A stretch of 64,000 nt of DNA from Paenibacillus sp. H1-7 (GTDB lineage Bacteria > Bacillota > Bacilli > Paenibacillales > NBRC-103111): NCBI RefSeq assembly GCF_022354825.1, contig NZ_CP031168.1:1427501-1491500 (forward strand), written 5' to 3'. The notes beneath the pieces were generated by a model. The model saw nothing but the letters and a program-made list of their open reading frames with translations. It was not told the origin of the DNA and searched no databases. Of the stretch, positions 16,921 to 24,839 are shown one piece after another. The first letter of the stretch is position 1, and each line of letters opens with the position of its first letter. Both the position numbers and the translations under genes were made by a program.

Positions 16921-17361
16921 GGAAGGCTACCCCCTAAATCCCCCTGCAAGGGGGCCTCATGGGGCTTTGCCCCCTGGACCCCCTTATCTGTGGGAGTTAC
17001 TTGTTTTCGGTTCTGAGCGCTTACGTGCCCCGGATATCGGCTCCGGCTTATAGCCTTCGCTTTGTATCCGGGGCACACGCTTCACGTTTGATGCGATGGT
17101 TCGTTCAGTGTCAGGTTAGTGGAGCTGGGCGCTTACGCAAGTGCTTGACTCATTTGCTCCGGCAAATGAGAAGGGGCACCTGCACGCTTAACGTCTTGAG
17201 GGTGAGCGCGAGAAGAGGGGCAGATCGCTTATGCTGCTGCCCCTAAAAACCGAACCCTCAGACAGATTGCTTCGCTCCTGCCCAACCCTTGATTCAGCTT
17301 TGCTGACAAAGACAGAATCCCTATATAAGTACTTCATTATCATGGTTAAAAAATGATGTGA
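16921..17361 (-). other. Hairpin-rich nrdA-nrdB intergenic region
   Basis: 441 nt without a supported gene. Read on the minus strand it holds a chain of perfect stems: 17216-17244 (AGGGGCAG/CTGCCCCT), about 17150-17170 (CTCATTTGC/GCAAATGAG), 17025-17076 (12 bp GTGCCCCGGATA/TATCCGGGGCAC), then two GC-only stems close before the nrdB start (GGGGGCAAAGCCCC and CCCCCTTGCAGGGGG). This fits an RNA-level control or processing element for nrdB. Confidence 0.6.
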
Positions 17362-19587
17362 TTATGCCGAGCAGCTTACGCAATCTTCCACTTCAAGGCT
17401 TTTGTTCCGCACGTAGTAAACGGTTTTCAAGCCGTTCTTCCAAGCCGCCATGTACAGCTCCAGGAACTCTTTCGCAGACAGCTCTGGCGTAATATACAGG
17501 TTGAACGATTGAGCCTGGTCGATATGGCGCTGGCGGGCGCCTGCCGCTTTGATGCTCCAATGCTGGTCGATACGGTGAGCTTCCTTGTAGAACCACATCG
17601 TCTCGGCATTCAGATTCGGAGCGGTTTGCGGGATCACCGCATTTTTCTTCTCTTCCACGAAAAACTTGTTGAAGATAGGATCGATCCCCGCCGTAGAGCC
17701 TGCGATGAGCGAAGTGGAAGCGGTAGGAGCGATGGCGAACATCCAGCCGTTGCGGACGCCATGCTTGGCTACCTGCTCTTTCAGCTCCAGCCATTCCGGG
17801 CTGTTGTAGCCGCGCGCTTCGAAGTAAGCGCCGGTCTGCCATTCGCTGCCCTCGAACAGCTTGAATGCGCCTTTTTCCTTCGCAATTTCCATGGAGGCTT
17901 TGATTGCATAGAAGTTCATCCACTCATAAACCTCATCGGCTTTGGCTACATGCTCATCGGACTCCCATTGAATTTTCAGCTGGGCGAGCATTTGATGATA
18001 ACCGCTGGAGCCGAGGCCGACAGCGCGATACTTTTTATTCGTAATTTCCGCTTGCGGAATCGGATAGTAGTTCAGATCGATTACGTTGTCCATCATGCGC
18101 ATTTGGGTTGTTACTACGCGCTCGATGTCTTCTTTCGTATACACGCGTCCCAGGTTGGTGGAAGACAGGTTGCACACGACGAAATCGCCGCTCTTCACCT
18201 GGTTGGTAATAATGCCGTCCTCATGGTGAGTTTGGATCAGCTCGGTCGGGCTCATGTTCTGGCAAATTTCCGTGCACAGGTTGGAGCAGTAGACCATGCC
18301 CGCATGCTTGTTCGGGTTGGCGCGGTTCACCGTATCGCGGAAGAACAGGAACGGCGTACCGGTTTCGAACGAGCTTGTCATGATGCGCTTCATAATATCG
18401 ATCGCCGGAATTTCCTCTTTGGAAATTTTGTCGTCGTTCACGCACTCCCAGTAGCGGCGCTCCCATTCTTCGCCCCAGCTGTCCTCGATGGAGTAGCCTT
18501 TTGCTTTGCGCACTTCATGAGGATCGAACAAATACCACGTTCCTCTTTCTTCTACGGTTTTCATGAACAGATCCGGAATGCATACGCCAGGGAAAATATC
18601 GTGGGCTTTCATCCGGTCGTCGCCGTTGTTCGTCTTCAGGTTGAGGAAATCGAGAATGTCTTTATGCCATACATCCAAGTATACGGCTACCGCACCGGAG
18701 CGAACGCCCAGCTGGTCAACGGCGATAGCAGTATTGTTATAGTTTTTAATCCATGGCACGACTCCGCCGGCAACGCCTTTGTATCCGCGAATATTGGATC
18801 CGCGGCTGCGGACCTTGCCGACATAAATGCCCATGCCGCCGCCGTGCTTGGAAACTTGAGCGAAGCTTTGGTCTACATTGTAGATGCCCCACAGGTTATC
18901 AGGCACCGTATCGATGAAGCAGCTCGACAGCTGGTGAAGCGGCTTGCGGGCATTGGCCAGCGTAGGCGTAGCAACGGTCATTTCCAGGCTGCTCAGCACA
19001 TCGTAGAATTGCTTGGCCCATTTCAGCTTGTCCTCTTCCTTCATCGCCAAATGCATGGCGACACCCATGAACAGCTCTTGAGGCAGCTCGAGCACTTCCT
19101 TATCCAGGCCGCGGATCAAATAACGGTCGGATAAGGTCTTGAGTCCGATATAATTTAACAGATAGTCGCGTTCCGGTTTAATATAAGCACCCAGCTCTTG
19201 AATTTCTTCTTTGGAGTAATGCTCTACTATGTATTTGCCGTAAAGCCCCATATCCGTCAAGTAAGTGATAAGAGAGTACAGGTCGCCGTAGCCGAAATGT
19301 CCGTATTTGCGGTTCGTGCGGGCTTCCTTATACAAATCGTAGCTGAGCAGCTTTGCAGCGACGTACTGCCAGTTCGGTTGCTCCACGCTTGTCTTCTCCA
19401 CAGCAACCTGGATCAGCAGACGTTGAATTTCTTTAGTGGAAATTCCGTTGCGGAACAGCGGCAGCAATGCGGTTTCCAGCTCCAGCGGATCGCACTCCGG
19501 GTACGTTTCGCAAGCGAAATCGATAACCTTTTTCATTTTGGAAAAAACAAGCTCTTCCTTGGTTCCGTCTCTCTTTACGATAATCAT
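17362..19587 (-). CDS. nrdA: Ribonucleoside-diphosphate reductase class Ia, alpha subunit
   Basis: The catalytic large subunit (741 residues) that reduces ribonucleoside diphosphates. An ATP-cone allosteric domain occupies residues 1-~90 (IIVKRDGTKEELVFSKMKKV). Active-site cysteines appear in QLSSCFIDT, YCSNLCTEI and FVVCNLSSTN, and the C-terminal redox pair is VEDCVSCSA. The glycine-rich KHGGGMGIYVGKVRSRGS and finger-loop regions are intact, and no intein interrupts it. AAAGGAG precedes the ATG at 19587. An NrdR-like box and promoter lie upstream. Confidence 0.95.
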   Translation of the reverse strand: MIIVKRDGTKEELVFSKMKKVIDFACETYPECDPLELETALLPLFRNGISTKEIQRLLIQVAVEKTSVEQPNWQYVAAKLLSYDLYKEARTNRKYGHFGYGDLYSLITYLTDMGLYGKYIVEHYSKEEIQELGAYIKPERDYLLNYIGLKTLSDRYLIRGLDKEVLELPQELFMGVAMHLAMKEEDKLKWAKQFYDVLSSLEMTVATPTLANARKPLHQLSSCFIDTVPDNLWGIYNVDQSFAQVSKHGGGMGIYVGKVRSRGSNIRGYKGVAGGVVPWIKNYNNTAIAVDQLGVRSGAVAVYLDVWHKDILDFLNLKTNNGDDRMKAHDIFPGVCIPDLFMKTVEERGTWYLFDPHEVRKAKGYSIEDSWGEEWERRYWECVNDDKISKEEIPAIDIMKRIMTSSFETGTPFLFFRDTVNRANPNKHAGMVYCSNLCTEICQNMSPTELIQTHHEDGIITNQVKSGDFVVCNLSSTNLGRVYTKEDIERVVTTQMRMMDNVIDLNYYPIPQAEITNKKYRAVGLGSSGYHQMLAQLKIQWESDEHVAKADEVYEWMNFYAIKASMEIAKEKGAFKLFEGSEWQTGAYFEARGYNSPEWLELKEQVAKHGVRNGWMFAIAPTASTSLIAGSTAGIDPIFNKFFVEEKKNAVIPQTAPNLNAETMWFYKEAHRIDQHWSIKAAGARQRHIDQAQSFNLYITPELSAKEFLELYMAAWKNGLKTVYYVRNKSLEVEDCVSCSA

Positions 19588-19745
19588 CTAAAACCTGCTC
19601 CTTTATAAGAAAAGATGGGAAATAAAAGCACATTGAAGAAGCATGCAGGCCTGCTCGAATGTGTCGAGCGCATGCCGTCCGTTGAAGTATGCTCTATGGT
19701 TGTTCATCGGTTCGTCGAATTACTGCGGCGCAAGCCGTAATGTCT

Positions 19746-19775
19746 ATCATATCAGAAATCCGCGAATAATGTCAT
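19746..19775 (-). promoter_or_regulatory. Putative nrdAB promoter
   Basis: On the minus strand: ATGACA (-35, 19775-19770), an 18-nt spacer, TATGAT (-10, 19751-19746) with a TGA extension. Confidence 0.5.
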
Positions 19776-19831
19776 ATGGAAATCATGTGTCCACAAGATC
19801 TAGTTGTCTTTGGAGATGTAAATTGAATTTA

Positions 19832-19847
19832 ACTCAATATATGGTGT
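19832..19847 (-). promoter_or_regulatory. NrdR-box-like site
   Basis: On the minus strand ACACCATATATTGAGT matches the NrdR box pattern ACACtATATAttGTGT at nearly every position. It lies upstream of the putative nrdA promoter. A weaker palindrome, ACAAGATCTAGTTGT (19793-19807), 39 nt away centre to centre, may be the partner box. NrdR is the ATP-cone repressor of RNR genes. Confidence 0.6.
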
Positions 19848-20094
19848 CTGTCAATCTATTAATTATTCGACAAAACGCACGTCAGCGAACGAGATTCGGA
19901 CCATTTTTAGCGTTGAAATATAATGTAAGCAAGGTACACGGGGCTTCCCGGGCTTCAGGCTTCGTTCGCTCCTCAACGGATCACTTTTGATTGCTTTGCG
20001 AAAATGGTTCTTTATACCCAATTTGTGCTGAGTAGTGATATTATTTTAGATAATAGGCGGGTTACTAGGGGATAGAGCGAGAGGAGGATGAATC

Positions 20095-20389
20095 ATGAAG
20101 GTCATTTTTTTGGATATCGATGGGGTGCTGGAGTTGCAATCTATTTTTGAAATCAACGGAGTTCGCCATGTGGTTGGAATGACTCCCCTTATTGAAGGTG
20201 TAATCCGCGGGCAAGAAATTCAGAGCTATATGGATCATGCCAAGGGTACGGAGTTGGAAGTTAGAGCAATTTGTTATCATAGACGATGAAGAAGAAATGG
20301 GGGACTTGTAGCCGTATTTACTTGAAACCGAGTTTCAAACAGGCATCACGAGCCTAATTAGAGATAAAGCCATAAAAAAACTGATATGA
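20095..20389 (+). pseudogene. HAD-superfamily phosphatase remnant
   Basis: Starts with a good motif I, MKVIFLDIDGVLELQ, after AGAGGAGG. The frame breaks near 20265. In another frame the C-terminal motif continues as FVIIDDEEEMGDL, a TAG stop, then PYLLETEFQTGITSLIRDKAIKKLI ending at 20389. So there is at least one frameshift, one nonsense codon and a missing middle segment (the intact small HAD family is ~160 residues). The nearby tRNA gene may have been an insertion hotspot. Confidence 0.7.
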
Positions 20390-20465
20390 GAGAATATGGC
20401 TTGTCAGATGTCTTATCATCGTGGTATTATTATCCTTGTGTATTAAACACAAACATTTTAAGTGT

Positions 20466-20542
20466 GGAGCCGTGGTGTAGAGGCCTAACATGCCTGCCTG
20501 TCACGCAGGAGACCGCGGGTTCGAATCCCGTCGGCTCCGCCA
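20466..20542 (+). tRNA. tRNA-Asp (GTC)
   Basis: A 77-nt cloverleaf: acceptor GGAGCCG/CGGCTCC, D-arm GTGTAGAGGCCTAAC, anticodon stem CCTGC/GCAGG with loop CTGTCAC (anticodon GTC), T-arm CGGGTTCGAATCCCG, discriminator G and encoded CCA. A terminator follows at 20585. Anticodon G34 is a queuosine position. Confidence 0.97.
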
Positions 20543-20584
20543 TTTATGCCCATTCGGAATATCTTTCATATACTTGGAGAACAC

Positions 20585-20611
20585 GAGCAGATCTATTGTC
20601 TGCTCTTTTTG
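20585..20611 (+). terminator. Terminator after tRNA-Asp
   Basis: GAGCAGA / TCTGCTC stem followed by TTTTTG. Confidence 0.8.
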
Positions 20612-20634
20612 TATTCTTTAAGGAGCGTGTGAGG

Positions 20635-21597
20635 ATGACTCGACGAGGAAGATTTGCCCCAACACCATCCGGATTGATGCATATCGGCAATGCGTTCACC
20701 GCCCTGGCTTCATGGCTGCAAATGCGGCAAGCCGGCGGCGAATTCGTGCTGCGAATCGAGGATATAGATATAGCCCGCTCGCGTCCCGAGTATGCCGAGA
20801 AGCTGCAGGACGATTTGCTGTGGTTCGGCATCGACTGGGATGAAGGTCCACGGATCGTCGGGAGCTGCGCGCCTTATGAGCAGAGCCTGCGGCAGCACTT
20901 GTACCGGGAAGCGCTGGATACGCTGCACAGTGCAGGGCGGCTGTACCCGTGCTATTGCAGCCGAAGCGAGCTCGCTTCGATAGGCAACGCCCCGCACGGC
21001 CTGGCATCGGAAGGCGCCGCATACCACGGCGGCTGCCGCTCGCTCTCGCCGGAGGAGCGGCAGGCGAGGGCAGCGAAGAAGACGCCCGCCCTCCGGTTCA
21101 TCATGCCGACTCATGCGATTGGCTTCCATGATGTGCTCGCGGGACCGCATACTTATGCAGGAGATGCGCTTAGCGACTTTGTCGTCAAACGCGCGGACGG
21201 CATGTTCAGCTACCAGCTTGCCGTGACGGTCGACGATGCCGCCATGGGCATCACCGACGTGCTGCGTGGAGCCGACCTGCTGGACTCGACGCCAAGGCAG
21301 CTTGCGCTGTACGAAGCCCTCGGGCTGAAGGCGCCGAGTTTCGCCCATGTCCCGCTGCTGGTCGATGCAAGCGGCCAGCGGTTGTCCAAGCGCGATAAGG
21401 CGCTGACTCTTGCTTCCCTGCGCGACACAGGAGTCACACCCGAGCGGCTTGTCGGCGCGTTCGCCTATTTGGCGGGCTGGACGGACCGGCCGGAGCCGTT
21501 AACCGCCCGCGAGCTGATCCCGTGCTTCGGTCTCATCCGCACGGCTGCCGACGGATTGACGACCGATCAGGTTCAGCGTCTGCTTGCGGTCGGGTAA
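20635..21597 (+). CDS. gluQ: Glutamyl-Q tRNA(Asp) synthetase
   Basis: A 320-residue truncated GluRS paralogue that lacks the anticodon-binding domain and transfers glutamate to queuosine at position 34 of tRNA-Asp. The HIGH-type motif is PSGLMHIGNA near the start, the KMSKS-type motif is QRLSKRDKA, and cysteines in YPCYCSRSE plus YHGGC form the zinc site. AAGGAG nine nt upstream sets ATG 20635; the longer frame reads back through the tRNA. The gene lies 92 nt after the tRNA-Asp gene, its substrate. Confidence 0.93.
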   Translation: MTRRGRFAPTPSGLMHIGNAFTALASWLQMRQAGGEFVLRIEDIDIARSRPEYAEKLQDDLLWFGIDWDEGPRIVGSCAPYEQSLRQHLYREALDTLHSAGRLYPCYCSRSELASIGNAPHGLASEGAAYHGGCRSLSPEERQARAAKKTPALRFIMPTHAIGFHDVLAGPHTYAGDALSDFVVKRADGMFSYQLAVTVDDAAMGITDVLRGADLLDSTPRQLALYEALGLKAPSFAHVPLLVDASGQRLSKRDKALTLASLRDTGVTPERLVGAFAYLAGWTDRPEPLTARELIPCFGLIRTAADGLTTDQVQRLLAVG

Positions 21598-21622
21598 GCA
21601 TTATCACCGGCAAAACAGAAAA

Positions 21623-21652
21623 GAGCCGCGGCAATTGCGCCACGGCTATTTT
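21623..21652 (+). terminator. Terminator-like hairpin after gluQ
   Basis: AGCCGCGGC / GCGCCACGGCT imperfect stem followed by ATTTTG. Confidence 0.55.
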
Positions 21653-21706
21653 GTATGTCCTTCTTGGCTTGGCTCTGGCTCGTATCGATGAAAATAAGTG
21701 AATAGG

Positions 21707-22504
21707 CTAGCCTTCGATTCTTGGCTTCGCCGGATCGCAATTCGGATCGGGAATTAAACCAAGCTGGGCCAGCTTGGTAAGATAGTAACACTCCTCCCGC
21801 ATCATATGGTCAGGAATAAGCGGACTTAAACTGTCAAGGACTTCGGCTGACAATTCCAGTTCCTCAAGCTCCTGCAAAAAGGCCACAAAAAGCTTCATTT
21901 CAATATTTACGTCCGTGTGGAACTTCCGAAAAGCAGGGAAATCTTGCAGCTGTGTTCTCATATAACCGGCCATCTCGATGCTTTTTAAATAAAACTGATT
22001 AAAATGAATCTCGAACTGTGCACTTTTTTCAAGCAACCGGCTCTCGACCGCATCCAAATTGCTTGAGATGGAGGCGGCATGACCGGATGCATCCAACAGC
22101 CATAGCAAGTCGTGATGAATGGCATCGTAACGAGGAACAGGCCTTCCGGATACCAGTTCATTCAGAATGCGCAAATATTCCTCCAACTCGTTAAGCATAT
22201 GATTCATAAACGTTGGCGTCAGCCCAATGGTAAGTTTGCCGGCCAGCATTCGTTTTAGCAAATCTAATGTAAACATCCGGAGTTGATTGGTTAGAGCAAG
22301 AGCCTGCTGATTCAGCGTCGTCAGCTCTCCTTCGGTTAACGAGCGCCGGGAATACTCCAGCAATATGTCGAAGGATTGCTTGAATTGCTGTGCCGTCTGA
22401 ATAGATTGCGTTTCCTTGGGAGAGAGTGCGTTCCAGATGAAGCTGCTGTGGTCTCCTAATATTTGCAGCCAAAAACGGTGCTCGAATAATGCATCCTGAA
22501 CCAT
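21707..22504 (-). CDS. DUF2935 family protein
   Basis: A 265-residue all-helical soluble protein beginning MVQDALFEHRFWLQILGDHSSFI, with a second EFHFNQFYLK-type helix bundle near the middle and MMREECYYLTKL near the end. This is the duplicated hemerythrin-like pattern (conserved E-x-x-F-W, H-x-x-F, E-E-x-Y residues) of the DUF2935 family found in Bacillota. The residue pattern would suit a dimetal site. Function unknown. GGAGGAGGT precedes ATG 22504 by about seven nt; the ATG six nt further up is too close. Confidence 0.82.
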   Translation of the reverse strand: MVQDALFEHRFWLQILGDHSSFIWNALSPKETQSIQTAQQFKQSFDILLEYSRRSLTEGELTTLNQQALALTNQLRMFTLDLLKRMLAGKLTIGLTPTFMNHMLNELEEYLRILNELVSGRPVPRYDAIHHDLLWLLDASGHAASISSNLDAVESRLLEKSAQFEIHFNQFYLKSIEMAGYMRTQLQDFPAFRKFHTDVNIEMKLFVAFLQELEELELSAEVLDSLSPLIPDHMMREECYYLTKLAQLGLIPDPNCDPAKPRIEG

Positions 22505-22669
22505 AGACATACCTCCTCCATGTTCAATGTAAAAGTATGAGGGTGCAAACGGATATATACCTTCTCAAGAGACCGAAAGTGGGCTGCCCAGATATTGCAG
22601 CTTCGGAAGGAATCTTCAAAGAAATGGCGAATATATGTTCTTATATACCTGTTGAGGAGGAATCATCGG

Positions 22670-23287
22670 ATGAACAACGAAACGAAAGCCAGCTTAGCCA
22701 AAGCTTACGATGCGGATGCAGCGAAAAGAGCAGCTGTGGTTCCCGCCGAATGGAAGGTGCAGGAGAGGGAGCGGTTCATAAGCAAGCTGCGCGAGGAGGG
22801 GAAGACGGCCGTGCTGGAAATCGGTGTAGGGACGGGAAAGGACAGCGAATATTTCCGTTCCGAAGGGTTCAGCATCACCTGCATCGATTTGTCCGAAGAG
22901 ATGGTGAAGCACTGCAAGGCCAAGGGGCTGGATGCGGCCGTAATGGATTTTTACAACCTCCAATTTCCTGACCGGTCCTTCGACGCCGTCTACGCCCTGA
23001 ACTGCCTGCTGCATGTTCCGAAGGCGGAGCTGGGTCAAGTGCTCGACGAAATCAAAAGAGTAATGAAAGAAGACGGATTGCTGTACATGGGGGTGTACGG
23101 AGGCAAGGACTCGGAAGAAATATGGGAGGACGACTGGTGCGAGCCGAAGCGGCTGTTCAGCATGTATACGGACGAATCCGTCCAGGAGGCTGTCCGCGTT
23201 CATATGGATATCGAATATTTTCAGACGGTTCCGTTGGAAACGGGTAAGCCGCATTTTCAATCACTACACTTGAGAAAGGTTAAGTAA
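22670..23287 (+). CDS. Class I SAM-dependent methyltransferase
   Basis: A 205-residue Rossmann methyltransferase with motif I VLEIGVGTGKDSEYF, motif II acidic residue in ITCIDLSEEMV, and YALNCLLHVPK at the motif IV position (UbiE/Methyltransf_11 type). GAGGAGG nine nt upstream fixes ATG 22670; the longer frame has no ribosome site. Substrate unknown. A stem (23305-23345) follows the stop. Confidence 0.82.
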   Translation: MNNETKASLAKAYDADAAKRAAVVPAEWKVQERERFISKLREEGKTAVLEIGVGTGKDSEYFRSEGFSITCIDLSEEMVKHCKAKGLDAAVMDFYNLQFPDRSFDAVYALNCLLHVPKAELGQVLDEIKRVMKEDGLLYMGVYGGKDSEEIWEDDWCEPKRLFSMYTDESVQEAVRVHMDIEYFQTVPLETGKPHFQSLHLRKVK

Positions 23288-23799
23288 GCCCGCACCGGGA
23301 CGTGCCACAGCTATAGGCCATGCAGTGGAATGCCTGTAGCTGTAGCGCACTTGAAACCTATTGCTCCATGCTAATGCTGTCACTTCCTGCGATTGAGGGG
23401 ACAGCAGGCAGTCTCCTCGAGCACATCAAGCCCCTCATTGCCTTCTCTATGTGACTCCCTGCATCCATAATATTTGCGCTTCCTCCGCCTGTCTCTTCTT
23501 CCTGTCCCGAGTAAGCCACGATACAAGCCGTTTTCTCCTGTCTCTTGAACGTTTAATAGAAGGTCCCTTCCTTCAGCTCGAATTGGCCCCAAATCAGTCA
23601 GCACACAAGCTTGGGACAGCTCCTATCCGTCCACCGAACTTGATTAAGCAAACATAAATCTTGGATTGCCCTCCGAGAGTTTGACATTACGGTGAAAAGT
23701 TTGGTTAGGGTCTGCCGAGTATGCTACATTAAAGAAAAGTACATTGATTACGGCAAGCCAAATGGGATCCATGCCTGTAAACAAGAAGGGGGACCGAGT
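23288..23799. other. Intergenic region upstream of nikR
   Basis: It holds one imperfect inverted repeat (23305-23318 with 23332-23345) that may end the methyltransferase transcript, then ~450 nt with no supported gene. A minus-strand frame at 23380-23604 was judged random. No clear NikR palindrome was found. Confidence 0.45.
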
Positions 23800-24363
23800 A
23801 TGACTGAAAAAGATTCCCTTGTCCGGTTCGGTATTTCGATGCCGCAATCGTTAATAGAGCAGTTCGACGCCATGCTGGAGGAGCAAGGATACGACAACCG
23901 TTCCGAGGCGATTCGGGACTTGGTCAGGAAGGCGCTTCTGGCTCCGGCCCAGATTTGTCCCGAGCAGTATGCTGCAGGAACGATCGTGATGGTGTATGAC
24001 CACCATGTGAGCGATTTGCCTATCGTGCTTACGGAGCTGCAGCATGACTATCACCAGGAAATCAATTCTTCGCTTCATATTCATTTGAATCATCAGCAAT
24101 GTCTGGAGGTTATCGTCGTCCGGGGAGTCGTTCAACGGTTAAGAGAGCTTCAGCAGCGCATTCAAGTATTGAAAGGCGTTGCCTACGCCGAGCTATCCGT
24201 TACCCATTTCGACGTTAACGGCCAAGACGGCCATCATACGGACCATCATCACGGTCATACGCATACACATTCGCTTCCTCACTCACACACGCATGAGCAT
24301 CAGCACGAAACTTCGCATCGGCATGCTGACGATGCTGACGCCAACAACGCCAACGGCAAATAA
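23800..24363 (+). CDS. nikR: Nickel-responsive regulator NikR with His-rich tail
   Basis: A ribbon-helix-helix DNA-binding domain (VRFGISMPQSLIEQFDAMLEEQGYDNRSEAIRDLVRKAL) is followed by the ACT-like nickel domain. The classical ligands are visible: His in HDYHQE and the H-x-H-x5-C cluster in SLHIHLNHQQCLE. The protein is 187 residues, about 45 longer than usual: from ~143 on the tail is packed with His (HTDHHHGHTHTHSLPHSHTHEH), a probable metal-storage or buffering extension. The upstream in-frame start lacks a ribosome site; AAGGGGGA supports ATG 23800. It heads a tight cluster with DUF2203 and copC/D. Confidence 0.9.
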   Translation: MTEKDSLVRFGISMPQSLIEQFDAMLEEQGYDNRSEAIRDLVRKALLAPAQICPEQYAAGTIVMVYDHHVSDLPIVLTELQHDYHQEINSSLHIHLNHQQCLEVIVVRGVVQRLRELQQRIQVLKGVAYAELSVTHFDVNGQDGHHTDHHHGHTHTHSLPHSHTHEHQHETSHRHADDADANNANGK

Positions 24364-24396
24364 AATACGATCGATCGGATGGTAACGGAGGTATCC

Positions 24397-24804
24397 ATGA
24401 GCAAAACGTACTATACATTGGAAGAAGCCAACGCCATGCTCCCTGTTGTCAAACAGGAATTGGAGAAGCTGCAGGAGATCAAGCGCCAGTTCCGCGACAA
24501 GTACGAGGAACTGTACCAATTGAAAGCTTTTCACAAGCAAAACAGCATGCTCGTAGAGGGAGATCCTTATTTTACGCTGGAATGCGAAATGGATTTTTTG
24601 CAGGTGGAAGGCAATACGATACTGCAGAGCTTTGAATTGAAGGGCGTGCAATTAAAAGATATAGACAGCGGACTCGTTGATTTTCCGTCGATCCGGGACG
24701 GGCAGGAAGTGCTTCTGTGCTGGCGTCAGGGAGAAGCGAGCATAGAGCATTATCACGGATTGTACGACGGCTTTGCCGGCAGAAAGCGGATTAAGGGAGA
24801 GTAG
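24397..24804 (+). CDS. DUF2203 family protein
   Basis: A 135-residue helical protein starting YYTLEEANAMLPVVKQELEKLQEIKRQF and ending in LLCWRQGEASIEHYHGLYDGFAGRKRI, the two conserved blocks of DUF2203. The W-R-x-G-E....H-Y-H.L motif could bind a ligand or metal. AACGGAGGT precedes ATG 24397. It lies 33 nt after nikR and 35 nt before copC/D, so it is very likely co-transcribed and possibly metal-related. Function unknown. Confidence 0.82.
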   Translation: MSKTYYTLEEANAMLPVVKQELEKLQEIKRQFRDKYEELYQLKAFHKQNSMLVEGDPYFTLECEMDFLQVEGNTILQSFELKGVQLKDIDSGLVDFPSIRDGQEVLLCWRQGEASIEHYHGLYDGFAGRKRIKGE

Positions 24805-24839
24805 CTGCTCCCCGTAATGTTGAGGAGGATTTTACGTCC

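Noticed and set aside
15931..17016. 361-codon plus-strand ORF opposite nrdB
   Set aside because: It mirrors the codon pattern of nrdB, has no ribosome site and no recognisable domain; a shadow frame.
17509..19134. 541-codon plus-strand ORF opposite nrdA
   Set aside because: Antisense to a strongly supported gene, no start signals, and low-meaning translation.
17362..19587. Possible intein or intron in nrdA
   Set aside because: The protein runs through all catalytic motifs at normal length with no splice-block sequence.
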